Of a DNA stretch of 64,000 nucleotides, positions 46,772-58,640 are shown one piece after another. Where the stretch lies: the NCBI RefSeq assembly GCF_030272615.1, contig NC_081413.1, positions 332,110,302 to 332,174,301 of the forward strand, read 5' to 3'. The position numbers and the translations under genes were made by a program. The notes below the pieces were generated by a model. That model worked only from the letters and a program-made list of their open reading frames with translations. It searched no databases and was not told where the DNA came from. The DNA is from Cryptomeria japonica. Its lineage: Eukaryota > Streptophyta > Pinopsida > Cupressales > Cupressaceae. Positions within the stretch are counted from its first letter, which is position 1. Every line of letters begins with the position of its first letter.

Positions 46772-47561
46772 AAATTATGAAATATTTAATAGTAGGTGTA
46801 TGTCCAAACCATAATTCATAAGGGGTCTTACCGGTTTCACTTTTGATGTGAACTCTGTTGAATGTGTAGACTAGTGTACTCACTGCTTCTCTGCAGTAGA
46901 TATGAGGCAATTTGGCTTCCATCATCATAGATCTTGCTACATCCAAAATGGTTTCGTTCTTTCTTTCCACCACTCCATTCTGCTGAGGAGTCCTAGGTGG
47001 AGATAACTGTCTCCTAATTCCATTTATCTCACAGTAACTATTAAATTCATGAGAAGTGAACTCACCGCCATGATATGGTCTTAGACATTTGATTTTCAAT
47101 CCAGTTTCTGTTTCAACCTTTGCTTTAAATATCTTGAATTTCTCAAAGGCTTCAGACTTCTCCCTTAGAAAATTCACCCACATCATCCTAGAATAGTCAC
47201 CAATAATCAACATGAAATACCTATCACCAACATGAAAGCTTCTAGTCCTTGCTGAACCACATAAGTCAGTGTGAATCAAATCAAGTACATCATTAGATTT
47301 ATCATGTATGCTCTTAAAAGAACTTCTAACTTGCTTTTCGAATTGACATTCCTTACATACTAGATTATGAGGCTTCATAATCTTAGGTATATCTCTAACT
47401 GCCTTAGTTGAACTGATCTTAACAATGCAATCAAAATTAACATGACACAACCTCTTATGCCATAACAACCTCTCATCAATATGAGCAATCAAACATGTCT
47501 TATTACTAGTGTTCAAGTGAAAGATATTACCTCCAGTCTGAATACCGGTTGCAATCTCCAA
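46740..47561 (-). pseudogene. Element C pre-integrase and integrase core
   Basis: LLWHKRLCHVNF and LVCKECQFEKQ form the HHCC zinc-binding region. LIHTDLCGSA has the first Asp. The second block reads LRPYHGGEFTS, where copia has an Asp two residues before GGEF-type sequence, so this catalytic Asp appears lost. NGVVERKNETILDVARSMMM has the Glu. A frameshift near 46745 joins the next piece. Confidence 0.92.
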
Positions 47562-47600
47562 ACCAGTATTGTAAATGATTTTGCATTTTCTATCTTTAAA

Positions 47601-48060
47601 CTAAAGTTGGAAACCCTTGTCCATCGATTGACCAACACTCAAAAGGTTAAGCTTTGAACCTTCTACATAATAGACATTATCAATGTTATGCTTACCATCT
47701 AGAGAAATAATACCTCTACCTTTGATCATACATGCTTTTTTATCTCCAAATCTGACTTGACCGCCATTGTATTCTTGCAGGGACAAAAAATTTCCTTTAT
47801 CACCAGTCATACAATCTGAGCATCCACTATCAATTACCCATTCACCCTTATCTTCAACTTTTGCTGCCAAGGCCTTTTCTTTATTTTTGATAGCCGGTTC
47901 TGGTTCATCTTCCTTTAAAGCATACAACACCCATTCCTTACCATTGTCGAATCCACTAGCAGAGTCTTCTGCCAGTTCATCTCCACAGTCATTAGTTACT
48001 CCTTCCTCATCCGCTATGTAGCATTGTTTACTTTTATTGAATCTATATTTGTTCTAGTTA
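47601..48060 (-). pseudogene. Element C protease
   Basis: WVIDSGCSDCMTGDKGNF keeps the D-S-G triad. GRGIISLDGKHNIDNVYYV and KLNLLSVGQSMDKGF are the usual protease C-terminal blocks. Ended by TAG at 47601-47603, after which the same frame goes on into pre-integrase. An acidic linker separates it from the zinc knuckle. Confidence 0.9.
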
Positions 48061-48993
48061 GGCTTAAATGATTTCTTAACTCTTTCCTCAAACCTTGCAT
48101 TCCTTTCAGGACATCTAGATACAAAATGACCAATCTTATTACATGAAAAATATTTAAAAGGTGCTTTTCCTTCATACTTACTTCCTATCGGACCTCTAGG
48201 TACTCTTCTAGCAAATAAGGCTTCAAGTTGCTCAAATTATTCATCTTCTTTCCTCATGTCTTCCAATTATTTTGCATATAGGAATTTCCAATCACTTTTT
48301 TCGGTAGATGATGATGATGATGCATGAAAAGATGGTTCAAACTTTACAGCTCCAGAAGATCCAAATTCTTCAAGCTCAAAAGCAGATACTTTCCAAATTA
48401 GAATGTCTCTGTTAACTGAAGAGTTTGCCATTGTTCTCAACTCATTAATTGCAGTTGCCTTCATCTTGTAAGCCGGTGGAAGGGCTCTCAAGACTTTGGA
48501 AACTATTTCATCTTCACTTATAAATCCTCCAACATTGAATTTCCATACCAATCTCATTTACTCTTTCCATAAACACAACAATTCTTTCATTATCTTCCAT
48601 CTTCAAGTTTTCATATCTTACCCGGTAACCATCAAGTTTAGCAATTTTGATAGTAGGATCACCTTCATTCAGAGTTTGCAATTTATCCCACATAACCTTT
48701 GTTGATGATTTATCAGTTAATCTCATGATCTGCTGATCAATAAGTGCACATAAGAGGGCTTCTCTAGCTCTTCAATCATTTTCAATATTCTTGTCCAAGT
48801 TTGCAGGAGTAGGATTGCCAGATGCCGAATTATAAGGTGTGTATCCTTTCTCAGTGATCTCCAAAATATCCTTGCCAAGACATCTAAGATGAGTCTCCAT
48901 TCAAATTTTCCATATCTCATAATTTGTTCCATCAATCTTAGGGATTTCTCTTCTGAAAATAGTTGCCGGTGGATTAGAAGTGTTAGCTGCCAT
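48061..48993 (-). pseudogene. Element C Gag
   Basis: ATG at 48993 opens MAANTSNPPATIFRREIP, followed by DGTNYEIWK, the copia gag start, 58 bp from the LTR. Frame changes near 48900 and 48725 and a stop near 48514 break it. LCALIDQQIMRLTDKSS, MWDKLQTLNEGD, VSKVLRALPPAYKMKATAIN are core gag blocks. A zinc knuckle (SCNKIGHFVSRC, first Cys lost) lies at about 48150-48105. Confidence 0.85.
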
Positions 48994-49038
48994 AGGATCT
49001 ACCTCAAGCGGTTAAGCTTCTGCAAAAGAGGACCAAAG

Positions 49039-49050
49039 ATATGATACCAA
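49039..49050 (-). other. Element C primer-binding site
   Basis: Minus strand reads TTGGTATCATATC just after the LTR end; TGGTATCA matches the initiator-Met copia site and the last bases have drifted. Confidence 0.75.
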
Positions 49051-49051
49051 T

Positions 49052-51399
49052 TGTTAGGATAATCAGTGAACAAATGAGAGGGGGGGGGTGAATCAATTGT
49101 TAACAAATTATATCATTTAATCCACTTAATAACCTTTAACCAGATTAAGTACCGGTAGGGCAGAAACAAATATCGGTAAACAATACAACTTAACAATTAA
49201 ACAGATAATCAATGCAAAGCAACCATACCAAATAACACCATGATTTGTACGTGGAAAACCCAGAAAAGGAAAAACCTTGGTGGGAAGCCTACCCATAGTC
49301 AGATGATACTTTTGCAAAAAGTATGTGTTACAATGAGGGGCCTGCACATGCAGGAAGGCACACTGCCTGGAGCGTATTGCTCATTACAAAAGAGTGTCAC
49401 TCACCACAGAGAGGGTACAACCATCTCAAGATAAATGGAAAAAAATCAAATAGAGTGATCTACCAGAGATATCATCTACCATGTCTGATTACAGTCCCGG
49501 TTAAGCTCAATACGGAAGGCCTTTGACCTCTTTCTTAATCCCAATTCGATCACCTATGATCGACCAAATCTCCATCGCATATGATATTGCATTCCAAGAC
49601 CACGACACTTATTCCATTCCCATACAATGATCTACAATGAGATCTTACATCATTTTATACCAACCCTAAGGCCTAAACCAATTAGGTCAGCCACCTAAAA
49701 GATATTACAATAAGATCATTACATAAATGTTAGGTCCCAAGAAGGACAAATGAGAGGGGGGAGGGGGTGAATCAATTGTGAACAAGTTGCCAATAAATTG
49801 TAATCCAAATGCAAATTATTTCAATTTAAGCTTAATGCCGGCAAACCAAACTTAAGTGTCGATAAAATAGATTAACAATATAGCAGTACCAGTTTAACTT
49901 AATGCATAAAACATAAAGAGAAACAACATCCACAACACATGACACAAAGATTTTGACGTGGAAACCCGGTAAGGGAAAAACCACGGTGGGAAAACTTACC
50001 CACAATCAGATGATACTACTGCAGATAATATGTGTATACAAATGGGGTCTGCACATGCAGAAAGGCCAACTGCCTAGAGCTCATTGCTCAATCACAAAAT
50101 AGGAGTCACACTGACTACACAATTGGATGGTTAAATCCAATGATAATGTACTGCTCAAGATAGCATCTCCAATGCTGGATTCAGTACCGGTTAAGCTCTG
50201 AACATGAGTGCCAAAACACCTTCATAACCTTCCTTCAACCTTCAAATAATGTTTGCATGATTCGCACAAGGATCTGCTTATTTTTGCTCTTCAATATCCA
50301 CACACACTCATACCATAACCATATCCCCAATCTTCAATAAGATCTTATAATCATATATACAAAACCTAAGACCAAATGTATAGGTCGGTTCACTAAAGAT
50401 ATTACAATTAAATGAATACAAATAAGTCTTGATGCGATACAATATTTCGGCTCAATAAATTTACCACATTAACAAATCAATAAACAATCTCCATAATGTG
50501 TCATGCTGATCTGGAGTACCGGTTCATAACCTAGACCTATCTGCTGGTAAAGGAATATTTGTCAACCCGATTAGACCAATAAGCAAAACACCAAATCCAA
50601 ACTTCCAGTCCATGTCTTTGACATAACCAAATGATCTCTAGATGATAACAAGTCATCATCGCTGCCAGTGATTAATATAACCTACTGGCGAACACATACT
50701 GGCGACTGTGCATAAGCCACTAACCATACCGGTGAACATAATGTAAACCTCCAAGAAGACAAGTGTTGACATCAATGACAAAACCAATGCAACACATGAT
50801 GAATTCATCCATAATACCAACAATAAATCCATATTACAATGATATGCCTTGTTGGTTTAAGACCAAAACAACAATATCCAATCCATAAAACATCCCGAAA
50901 CATCCCGGTAACATGTAGAGTACATGTTAACATGATACCGGTCCATAACCTAGATAGGTACCAGACCTATTCTGGGTCCACCATGCCAATGCAATATCTT
51001 CAAGAAGTTGAAGCACGATCAAAGAACATATTCAACATCCTGAAATCCATCTAGAAGCTGCACCAACACCAATTATGCATCCTGTCAAGATTCCTCAGTG
51101 AGAGCTCTGTCGATTAAACCTTAAACCAATGCCAGTAAGGGTTTACAAGAGTGTATGATAGCATCCGATTACCAAGTCAATACCAACTGACCAAAACATT
51201 CTCAAGGAACATGTGACATATGAAATCAAAGATCCAAACATATTGGAAGTGTCCAACATATAGTCCCTTCTGTCGGTAACACTAGATCTTCCACTGGTAA
51301 CCAAAACCTGTCTGTCGGTAACCAACCATAATAGCTAGTGTTGACATCAATGACAAAACATTAATGTAACATATAATCAATTCATCCATAATGCCAACA
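49052..51399 (-). repeat. Element C 5' LTR, interrupted by solo LTR D
   Basis: LTR pieces 49052-49727 and 50823-51399 align end to end with 43190-44449. TGTTAGGATAATC at the left and ATAATGCCAACA at the right (plus strand) are its termini. Confidence 0.88.
49728..50822 (-). repeat. Solo LTR D (copia)
   Basis: 1095 bp, TGTTAGGTCCCAAG to ATAATACCAACA on the plus strand, bracketed by perfect ATAAA duplications (49723-49727, 50823-50827). Same group as C and K but diverged. No internal sequence. Confidence 0.92.
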
Positions 51400-51404
51400 C
51401 AAGC

Positions 51405-53044
51405 CACTATAATCAAATGTGGATGTGATGAAAATCATGTTCAACGATTTTGCTCAGCGATTAGCCTTCCCCTAGTTTCCTTGAGATACGTAAAACCTTT
51501 TTTCTAAAGGTTGGGAAACCTCTTGAGGGAGTTTATCACTGAAGACTGAATGAAAGCACTACTAAAACCCTTAGAATTAGAAGCCTCGCCGAGTCAATTA
51601 GCCAAACATTTATAATGTCATAGTGCAAGGGTGGGGAAGAATCCACCCCCAAGACACTCACCATAAATCTCCCAAGAAAATGATCCAATTGAGAAGCAAT
51701 TCTCTTTGGGTCAACTTCTGGCAAAAGGCAAAAAAACGGGCGCACCTTAGGGTGTAATAGGGTTGTTTGAGCTAACAGAGTATCAAGTATGGGCTATTGA
51801 TATTTTAAATAAACTTTGAGATTAAGAGAGTCTGCTTGATGTGTATTTCTTGTTCAAACCAGTGAAAACAAACAGGGATGCGAAAAGATCCTATTAAACA
51901 TATACTCATTGTTTAGATTACAAAAATTGTCTTTTTACTTGCTACTGTGTTTTCACATCATTTTCAAAAGATCATCCATCACAAAACAAAATTTTCACAA
52001 ACACAAGTCAAATTGTAAAAAATTGCCAAAATCAGGGCATCTTAGCTCATAAACAGTTCATAATAGTGCATTCAAAGATCAACCTAGTGCATACTACTCA
52101 TTTAGAAGTGCTTAGGAGTCAAATAATATCACATCTAGATAAAAAAAATAGCTCGTGATTCGTAGAACAAATTTCAAAATTTCAACAATAAAAAAAACAC
52201 TAGATTAGCGCATAAACAACAAAGATTAGCACATTAGAAGGACAATTTAGCACATTAGAAGGACAACTTAACGCATTGGCTGATCAGAGTAGCATATAAC
52301 TCTTATTCTAGCATGTGCCGGTATGTTTTAGTACATCATTAGAAATTTTGTCTTAGACATAGAGTAGGTTTTCAACTTGTTCGAAAAAATTGACATCATT
52401 TATCAATCCCCTTTTAGCTTTTCTCTCAGATCCAAGTATTACAGACAAGTTCTCTTCCACAAAAAAATAGAAGATATCAACTAGTGATCTTAGTTTCAAA
52501 GTTCAATCAAAATTAACATCAAAATACTTAGCTAGATTATCTAAGTTGGTCAAAACAAATCAAGTTTCTAAATCAAGGTCTCTCATCCTTCAGGGGGAAA
52601 CTTTATCACATTTTTTTGACATACTTAGTCATATCAATAGGGGAATATCGAACCCCCTATTTGACTTAGTAGACTTGAATATCAAAATGAAGTATTTATT
52701 AACCAATCCAAAACCAAAACTTTGAACATTTGTATGACCACCCCTCAACACTTAAAGAGGAAGAATCTTCATCAGAAAATTGATTTGAAGAGAAAAAAAC
52801 CTAGTCAAGAGACAATCTTAAAGAGAAGAAGGTTTCTTTACATAAATTTCAAACTCCTTCTAAAACAACACACTTTCTTATATCATTTTCATAATTATTA
52901 ACATGGTAAAGGAATTGAATTTCATGAAGAATCCTTGAAAACACGTGCTTTCACACAAAGGTCAACATTATCACAATGCCTAAATTTTAGTGGCAAGATC
53001 AACTTAGCTTATCTACCTGAAGAGAAAATCACCTATTGAATCAC
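51405..53044 (+). other. E leader, right part
   Basis: Continuation of the E leader after C. Degenerate TTAGCGCAT-like copies at 52030-52340. No ORF recognised until the gag ATG at 53045. Confidence 0.6.
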
Positions 53045-54719
53045 ATGCCCATTTGGACAAGATCCCAGAGCTTGAGACAAAAGGAGATAGAAATAGAACC
53101 AAACATATACGAGGAAAACCTTTGGAGTATGTATCGAGATATGAACGTAGAAAATATAAGTGATGAACAAATTCAAGAAGCCCAACAAGACCCCAAGTTC
53201 CAAAAATTTATGGAAAGGCTTCTAGGAAATGATAGAGACAAATATCTATTAATGCTAAAAAGTCATGGAGCAAGAATAATCATTGATTTTAACAAAGATC
53301 AACCTAGGAAAATGCATAATAGAGCGGAAGCAGAGTCAAATAACAACATCAACAACCCTTTAAATGCATTAACTCAGCAAATTCAAAATCTCCAACAACA
53401 AATGCAAGATATTCAAAGAGGAACAACAAGGAGGTATAACGTAGAAGACATTTGTCCCTATCCATTTGACAGGAGCATAATCATGCCTTGTTTTCCACCA
53501 AATAGTGACATTCCAAAGTACAACAAAATACAATGGCAAAACTGACCCACAAGATCATGTGAGGGAATTTTGCACTATGAGCCTGGAATTTGCACACAAC
53601 GAGACTTACTTGATGATGTTATTTTCATGAAGTTTAGGAGGACCAAGCATGAAATGGTTCTCAAAACTCCCACCACGAATCAGGACATTCAATGAGTTGG
53701 TAGAAAAATTTGTGTCTCAATACTCGTATAACATCCAACATGTCACCATTCTCTATTTATGAAATACAAGAGAAAAGAGTGGTGAACCTTTTCTCACCTA
53801 TTTACAAAGGTGGTGAAGATTATTTTCAAGATATTCTCGAGAGATACCAGAAACATAAAAGATGGACATCTTCATCGATACCTTAACTGAGGAAATGTGT
53901 TCTCAACTCCAATTACAATATCCAACATCTTTTTCAAATATGATTGAAAATGGTTTCAAAATCGAGGAGGCTCTTATCAAAAAGGGAATATTAAAACTTC
54001 ACAAAGAAGGAGTTGGTCCTTCCAACAATTATAACAATCCTAATACCAACGTTGACAAATCCAAATTTTGGATGAGAAACAAAAACAAACTCAATGATGG
54101 TATGGTCGACATTCATAATGTAAAACCAAAACAACCAAAATTGAATTTATCGGGAACCATGCCGGTCAACAATCGAGAAAATATCAAACCAAAACCATCC
54201 CCTATACCATGTTGAAGGAAATTCACACCTTTGGGGCAATCACTTGAATCAACATTCAAGGAAATTTTGGCAAGAAAACTCATCACATTGCCAAATATGA
54301 GAGATTTTGAACCACAAGTCAAACCACCATGGTGGAATGACACACATCATTGTGAATATCACCGAAGAAAAGGTCATCGATCAAATGATTGCCTAAGATT
54401 GAAGAACTTGGTTCAAGATTTACTAGACAAAGGTGATATAACAGTGGATGGACATAAAACCAATGATGATCATGTAGCATTCAGGAATCCACTTCTTAAT
54501 TATGACAAAGGAGCATCATCATCCTCAAACAACAAGCGGCCCCATATAAATCATGTATACAACAACATCATCAATCACATCTCAGCATATGGCAACCATA
54601 TTAATGTCATTAAAATCAAGGACAAGCAAGAGCAAGTCTCGATAAATGTGACTACAGGGGCCCAATCTAAGTATGTATTGAAGGGAAACACTTCGAAAGC
54701 ACCCACTCCAAAAGAGTGA
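53045..54719 (+). pseudogene. Element E Gag
   Basis: ATG 53045 (MPIWTRSQSLRQKE). An N-terminal helical part with LNALTQQIQNLQQQMQDIQR leads, after frameshifts at 53530-53860, to the gypsy gag core, whose blocks can be read in different frames (KYNKIQWQN, DPQDH-like, MKWFSKLPP-like). MDIFIDTLTEEMCSQLQLQYP is next, then the conserved FTPLGQSLESTFKEILARK and HHCEYHRRKGHRSNDCLRLK zinc-knuckle-like block near 54350-54410. Confidence 0.82.
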
Positions 54720-54725
54720 TATAAC

Positions 54726-55300
54726 TTGATAGATCAATTGCAAAAAACACCAACACACATATCAATATTAGAGCTTCTCAAGATCTCACCGACACACAAG
54801 GATATTCTAGAAATATCTCTTGTTGACACTACGGTTCCAAACAACCTGGATATTGAGCTATTCCAAGCCATGGTGGGGTATTTAATTGTGCCTCATAATT
54901 TGTCATTTTTTGAACATGATAACGTCTCTTTGAGTCATTCGCATAATACTCCTCTCCATATTGAAGTCTTGGTCTGTAAAAATCGAGTGAAATGTGTATT
55001 AATAGATGAAGGAGCGGGTCTAAATATTTATACTCTAAAACTTATCTGTGCATTGGGTTTCTCAGAAACAACCATTGATCCTAGGAAAAAGATAACAATA
55101 AAAGCATATGATGATGGAGAAAGATCATCAAAAGGGCTCGTGGTATTACCCATTCAAGTAGGACCCGTTCAGAGGGACACTCTCTGTCTAGGACATAGAC
55201 TTGTCTTAGAACATACTCTTGGGTCATCCATGGATCCATGAAATGTAGGCAGTACCATCTACATACCACCAGTGCCTAAAATCCCTGTACGATAGGCAAG
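54726..55300 (+). pseudogene. Element E aspartic protease
   Basis: The domain reads LHIEVLVCKNRVKCVLIDEG then AGLNIYTLKLICALGFSE. The catalytic site is D-E-G where D-G/S-G is expected. The LGHPWIH-type C-terminal block is present at 55213-55240 in a second frame, so a frameshift lies near 55200. TGA and TAA stops on either side. Confidence 0.75.
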
Positions 55301-55519
55301 AGATTTCCATCTCAGCAAACACTGATCCTTTTCAGTATTGCAGTAATCTAAAAGCAACTAAAAATATTCTCGCACCACACAACAGGGAAGGTCTCGCTTC
55401 CACATCATCAAACATTAAAGACCAACTCAAATATCTATCCATAAATTTTTTAAAAAATAAGAAGTTAAAGGACAAAGGCATGTGAGAATACTCTTGAACC
55501 ATCCTTATGTCTATCAAAA

Positions 55520-55980
55520 TTGCCAATTTCACCAAGGTCTCATGGCCAACCATCAACATCCAAGCAAAAATCTTTACAACGCATCAAACTCTTTGATGGT
55601 ATGTTTATCCAAGTAGGAACACTAGTAGATGAAATAGATGACAAAGATGTTTTGAACTGGCTATACAAAGATTACGGAGACACACAAGCAACAATGTTAA
55701 GTGTCACAATCCCAATAGAGAAATATGGCAACATATTTAGAATCATGCAAAGGATGGGATACACAGGAAAAGGTCCTATCGACAAATGGTAAGAGGGTAT
55801 CATAGAACCAATTCAACCATACTTGCAACTTGCCAAGGAGAAATCTGGACTAGGATACGGACAAAATCAACAACAAAAATCTGCAAGGCAACAAAATCGA
55901 CAACAAGAAACCACACAACAACAACAACAAAAACAGGAAACAACACAACAACAAGAAGCAAAAAAATCAATCCAAAAGAG
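55520..55980 (+). pseudogene. Element E G-patch-like segment followed by a Gln-rich tail
   Basis: KYGNIFRIMQRMGYTGKGPI then a stop, then EPIQPYLQLAKEKSGLGYGQ. The spacing of RMGYTGKGP..G and GLGYG matches the glycine-rich G-patch motif, an RNA-interacting module known downstream of protease in some retroelements. It is followed by a poly-Gln/Lys stretch (QQQETTQQQQQKQE). Its upstream part (LQRIKLFDGMFIQVGTLVDEI) is unknown. Confidence 0.6.
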
Positions 55981-56077
55981 GTAAAATGAGGAATGTGCGC
56001 AACAACAAACAAAATTTGCCATCGCGAAAGCAAAAGCAACTCAAAATTTCTATGAGCGATTTCATAAACTATAGGAT

Positions 56078-56761
56078 ATGTCTGACATAGACTCAAATGA
56101 ATGGGATTGGGATTGGGATACTTGTTCTGATGTAACTAAAGACATTGATATAGATATGGTTCATACCTATACGCCCATACTTTGTGAAGGAGAAGGCTCA
56201 GGGTCTCGATCATTTGAATTTGGACCACAACATATCTACAATGCTAGTGAGAATGAGCAGATCCAATACAAGATGAGCAATCCCGAGGAGAGTACCATTA
56301 TAGGCCTTGATCTTATTGATAACTTTGACAATATCTCTATCATGACCCTTATAATATTAGACCTTAATCCACCTAACAATTCCTTACCCCTCATACATCT
56401 TGAACTCATAGATTGGGAACAACCTGAACGACTCAATATACCTATCTTCCTAGATGATGACACTATTGTCCATTACCTCTGTACAGTAAACCCTGAAACA
56501 TGCTCCACCAGAAAAACTCATAATGATATCTTCAACCAAGGGAGTGCCAAGTCTTTCAGTCACAAAATGAATAAAACACAAAAGGGATCTAAAGGTGAAA
56601 ACCATCTAATGATAGTATTAGATCACAAAAAAGTAAAAAGAAAGGATGTATCCAATGGTGAAAACCTTTTTGAGGCGCTGACAGATGAAAGACTTGATAC
56701 TCTTTCTGAGCATTATCAGGAGAAATCACCATTATTGATTGAGACAATCAATAAACATTAG
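56078..56761 (+). CDS. Element E 227-codon acidic ORF between protease and reverse transcriptase
   Basis: An open stretch without internal stop. It starts MSDIDSNEWDWDWDTCSDV and is strongly acidic in its first half (DIDIDMVHTY, SNPEESTIIGLDLIDNFDN), then mixed. It contains LNPPNNSLPLIHLELIDWEQ and later a basic KKVKRKD patch. It lies where the polyprotein normally passes directly from protease to RT. No fold recognised. It may be a spacer domain of the polyprotein, as seen in some Tat elements. Confidence 0.55.
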   Translation: MSDIDSNEWDWDWDTCSDVTKDIDIDMVHTYTPILCEGEGSGSRSFEFGPQHIYNASENEQIQYKMSNPEESTIIGLDLIDNFDNISIMTLIILDLNPPNNSLPLIHLELIDWEQPERLNIPIFLDDDTIVHYLCTVNPETCSTRKTHNDIFNQGSAKSFSHKMNKTQKGSKGENHLMIVLDHKKVKRKDVSNGENLFEALTDERLDTLSEHYQEKSPLLIETINKH

Positions 56762-58200
56762 CACAACAGAGATAGAAAAGACATTACCTATGGCAATATC
56801 CTTAACAGATCAAGAGAAACCAATTTTCACAAGGTTTTTTGAAGAAAAGAAAGTCAACTTTGCTTGGTTGTATGCAAATATGCTGGAAGTAGATCCAGAT
56901 TTAATAATGCACCATTTATCCATAGCTCTAGGAGATAAGCCTTTCAAACATAATTTGAGAAAGATGAATCCACATGTGGCACTGCTAGTCAAAGTAGAAT
57001 TAAAGAAACTACTGGATTTCGGTTTTATATGACCAATCAACTATGTAGAGTGGATCTCTAATATAGTACCTATTTCCAAACTTGACAAAAATATCAAGAG
57101 ATGCACTGACTTCAGAGGTCTTAACAAGGCTTACCCTAAGGATGGCTTTACTTTACCTAGCATAGATACAATTGTAGATTTAACAATGGGACATGCCATG
57201 TTATCACTTATAGACGGTTTCTCGGGCTATAATCAAATCAAAATAGCACTAGAAGACCAAGATAAAACAACATTCACATGTCCATGGGGTACCTACTATT
57301 GGAATGTGATGCCTTTTGTCTTAAAGAATGCAGGAGAAATCTATCAACAAGCAACGATAACAATCTTTCATGATATGATGCACACATTCATGGAAGACTA
57401 TATGGATGACCTATTAGGTAAATCATTTACAAGAGAGGGACATCTAGAGATTCTTGAAAAAATATTTCAGAGGTTAAAACAATTCAATGTGTGAATAAAC
57501 CCAAAAAAGTGTGCCTTCGGTAGTAACATCCGACAAACTATTGGGATACATAGTATCAAAAAAGGGTATTGAGGTAGATCCCACAAAAGTACAAGCAATC
57601 ATGGAGATGCCACCTCCTAGAAATATCAATCAGCTAAGATCTTTACAGGGATGGCTACAACCCATCAAAAGATTCATTGTTCAACTATCTGACAAGTGCC
57701 TCCCTTTCACTCACCTACTCCACAAGAATGTTCCTTTCAAATGGGAGGACATATGTGCATAATCATTCCACCAATTAAATTAGTACCTGACGAATCCACC
57801 CATATTGGTGCCACTGATCGCAAACAAACGTCTACTTCTCTACATATCAACCACTGAGGTATCTTTAGGAGCTTTATTAGCACAAGAGGATTCAATAGGA
57901 AAGGAAAGAGTGATCTACTATATCAACAAAACATTGAATGGATATGAGCTCAACTATACCTTCATTGAAAAGGCTTGTTTACCTGTGGTGTTTGCTTCTT
58001 AAAAGTTTTGACACTATGCTAGCTCACACAATCAAGCTAATAGCAAAAATAGACCCATTAAAGTATCTACTCAGCAAAGCTTCTTTAACAAGAAGACTAT
58101 CTAAATGGGTGATGATTTTGAGAAAATTTGACATTCACCACACAAATAGAAGAGCAATAAAAGGTCAAGCTATAGCAAATCAGTTAGCATAAGCCCCATT
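56762..58200 (+). pseudogene. Element E reverse transcriptase and first RNase H
   Basis: RT blocks in order: DPDLIMHHLSIALGDKPFKH, WISNIVPISKLDKNI, CTDFRGLNKAYPKDGFTLP, LSLIDGFSGYNQIKIALED (first Asp), FTCPWGTYYWNVMPF, and YMDDLLGKS with the catalytic Asp pair at about 57400. Then DPTKVQAIMEMPPPRNINQL and the RNase H blocks LLLYISTTEVSLGALLAQED and ERVIYYINKTLNGYELNYT. Stops: TGA at 57030 and 57493, TAA at 57760 and 58000. Frame changes near 57500 and 57960. Confidence 0.92.
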
Positions 58201-58261
58201 ACAAGATAATCATCCAATGTGTTGAATTTATAGACACAGATGTCTTGACAATCACAACACA

Positions 58262-58640
58262 ACCATGAGTTTTGTACTTTGATGGATCATACACACAATA
58301 GAAAACAAATGTTAGCATCCTATTCGTCACTCCATAGGGACACACCATCCCATGATCTTAAAGATTTATGTTCCCTTGTACAAATAACATAACTAATTAT
58401 GAAGCCCTAGTCAAAGGAATCAAAGTGGTAGTAGAATGGAAGATCACAGAGTTACAGGTTTATGGAGACTCTCAATTAGTCATCAATCAGGTTAATGGTG
58501 ACTATCAAGCAAAGGATGACAAGATGATGCTATATAAAATAATGGTGGATGACTTCAAGAAAGACTTTGTGGATATCAAATTTGAATAGATCCTCAGGCT
58601 AGATAACAAAGCTGCAGATGCCATGGCAACCATCGCCTCA
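58262..58640 (+). pseudogene. Element E second RNase H (archaeal-type, Tat lineage marker)
   Basis: LYFDGSYTQ carries the first Asp. After a stop and frameshift comes NITNYEALVKGIKVVVEWK with the Glu. LQVYGDSQLVINQVNGDYQ has the second Asp and DNKAADAMATIASL the late Asp. This D-E-D-D series after the RT-linked RNase H is the extra domain of Tat-clade elements. TAG at 58587-58589. Confidence 0.85.

Larger units (their letters stand above)
43190..51399 (-). mobile_element. Element C: nearly complete Ty1/copia retrotransposon
   Basis: Minus-strand element. 3' LTR 43190-44449, polypurine tract AAAGGGGGAGAT (reverse of 44450-44461), gag-pol from ATG 48993 to 44784, primer site next to 49051, 5' LTR 49052-51399 (containing solo LTR D). 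LTR lengths without D are 1260 and 1248 bp. Flanks CAACC (43185-43189) and CAAGC (51400-51404) are a likely 5-bp duplication with one mismatch. Coding damage is limited to a few TAG stops and frameshifts, the least decayed pol here. Confidence 0.9.
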
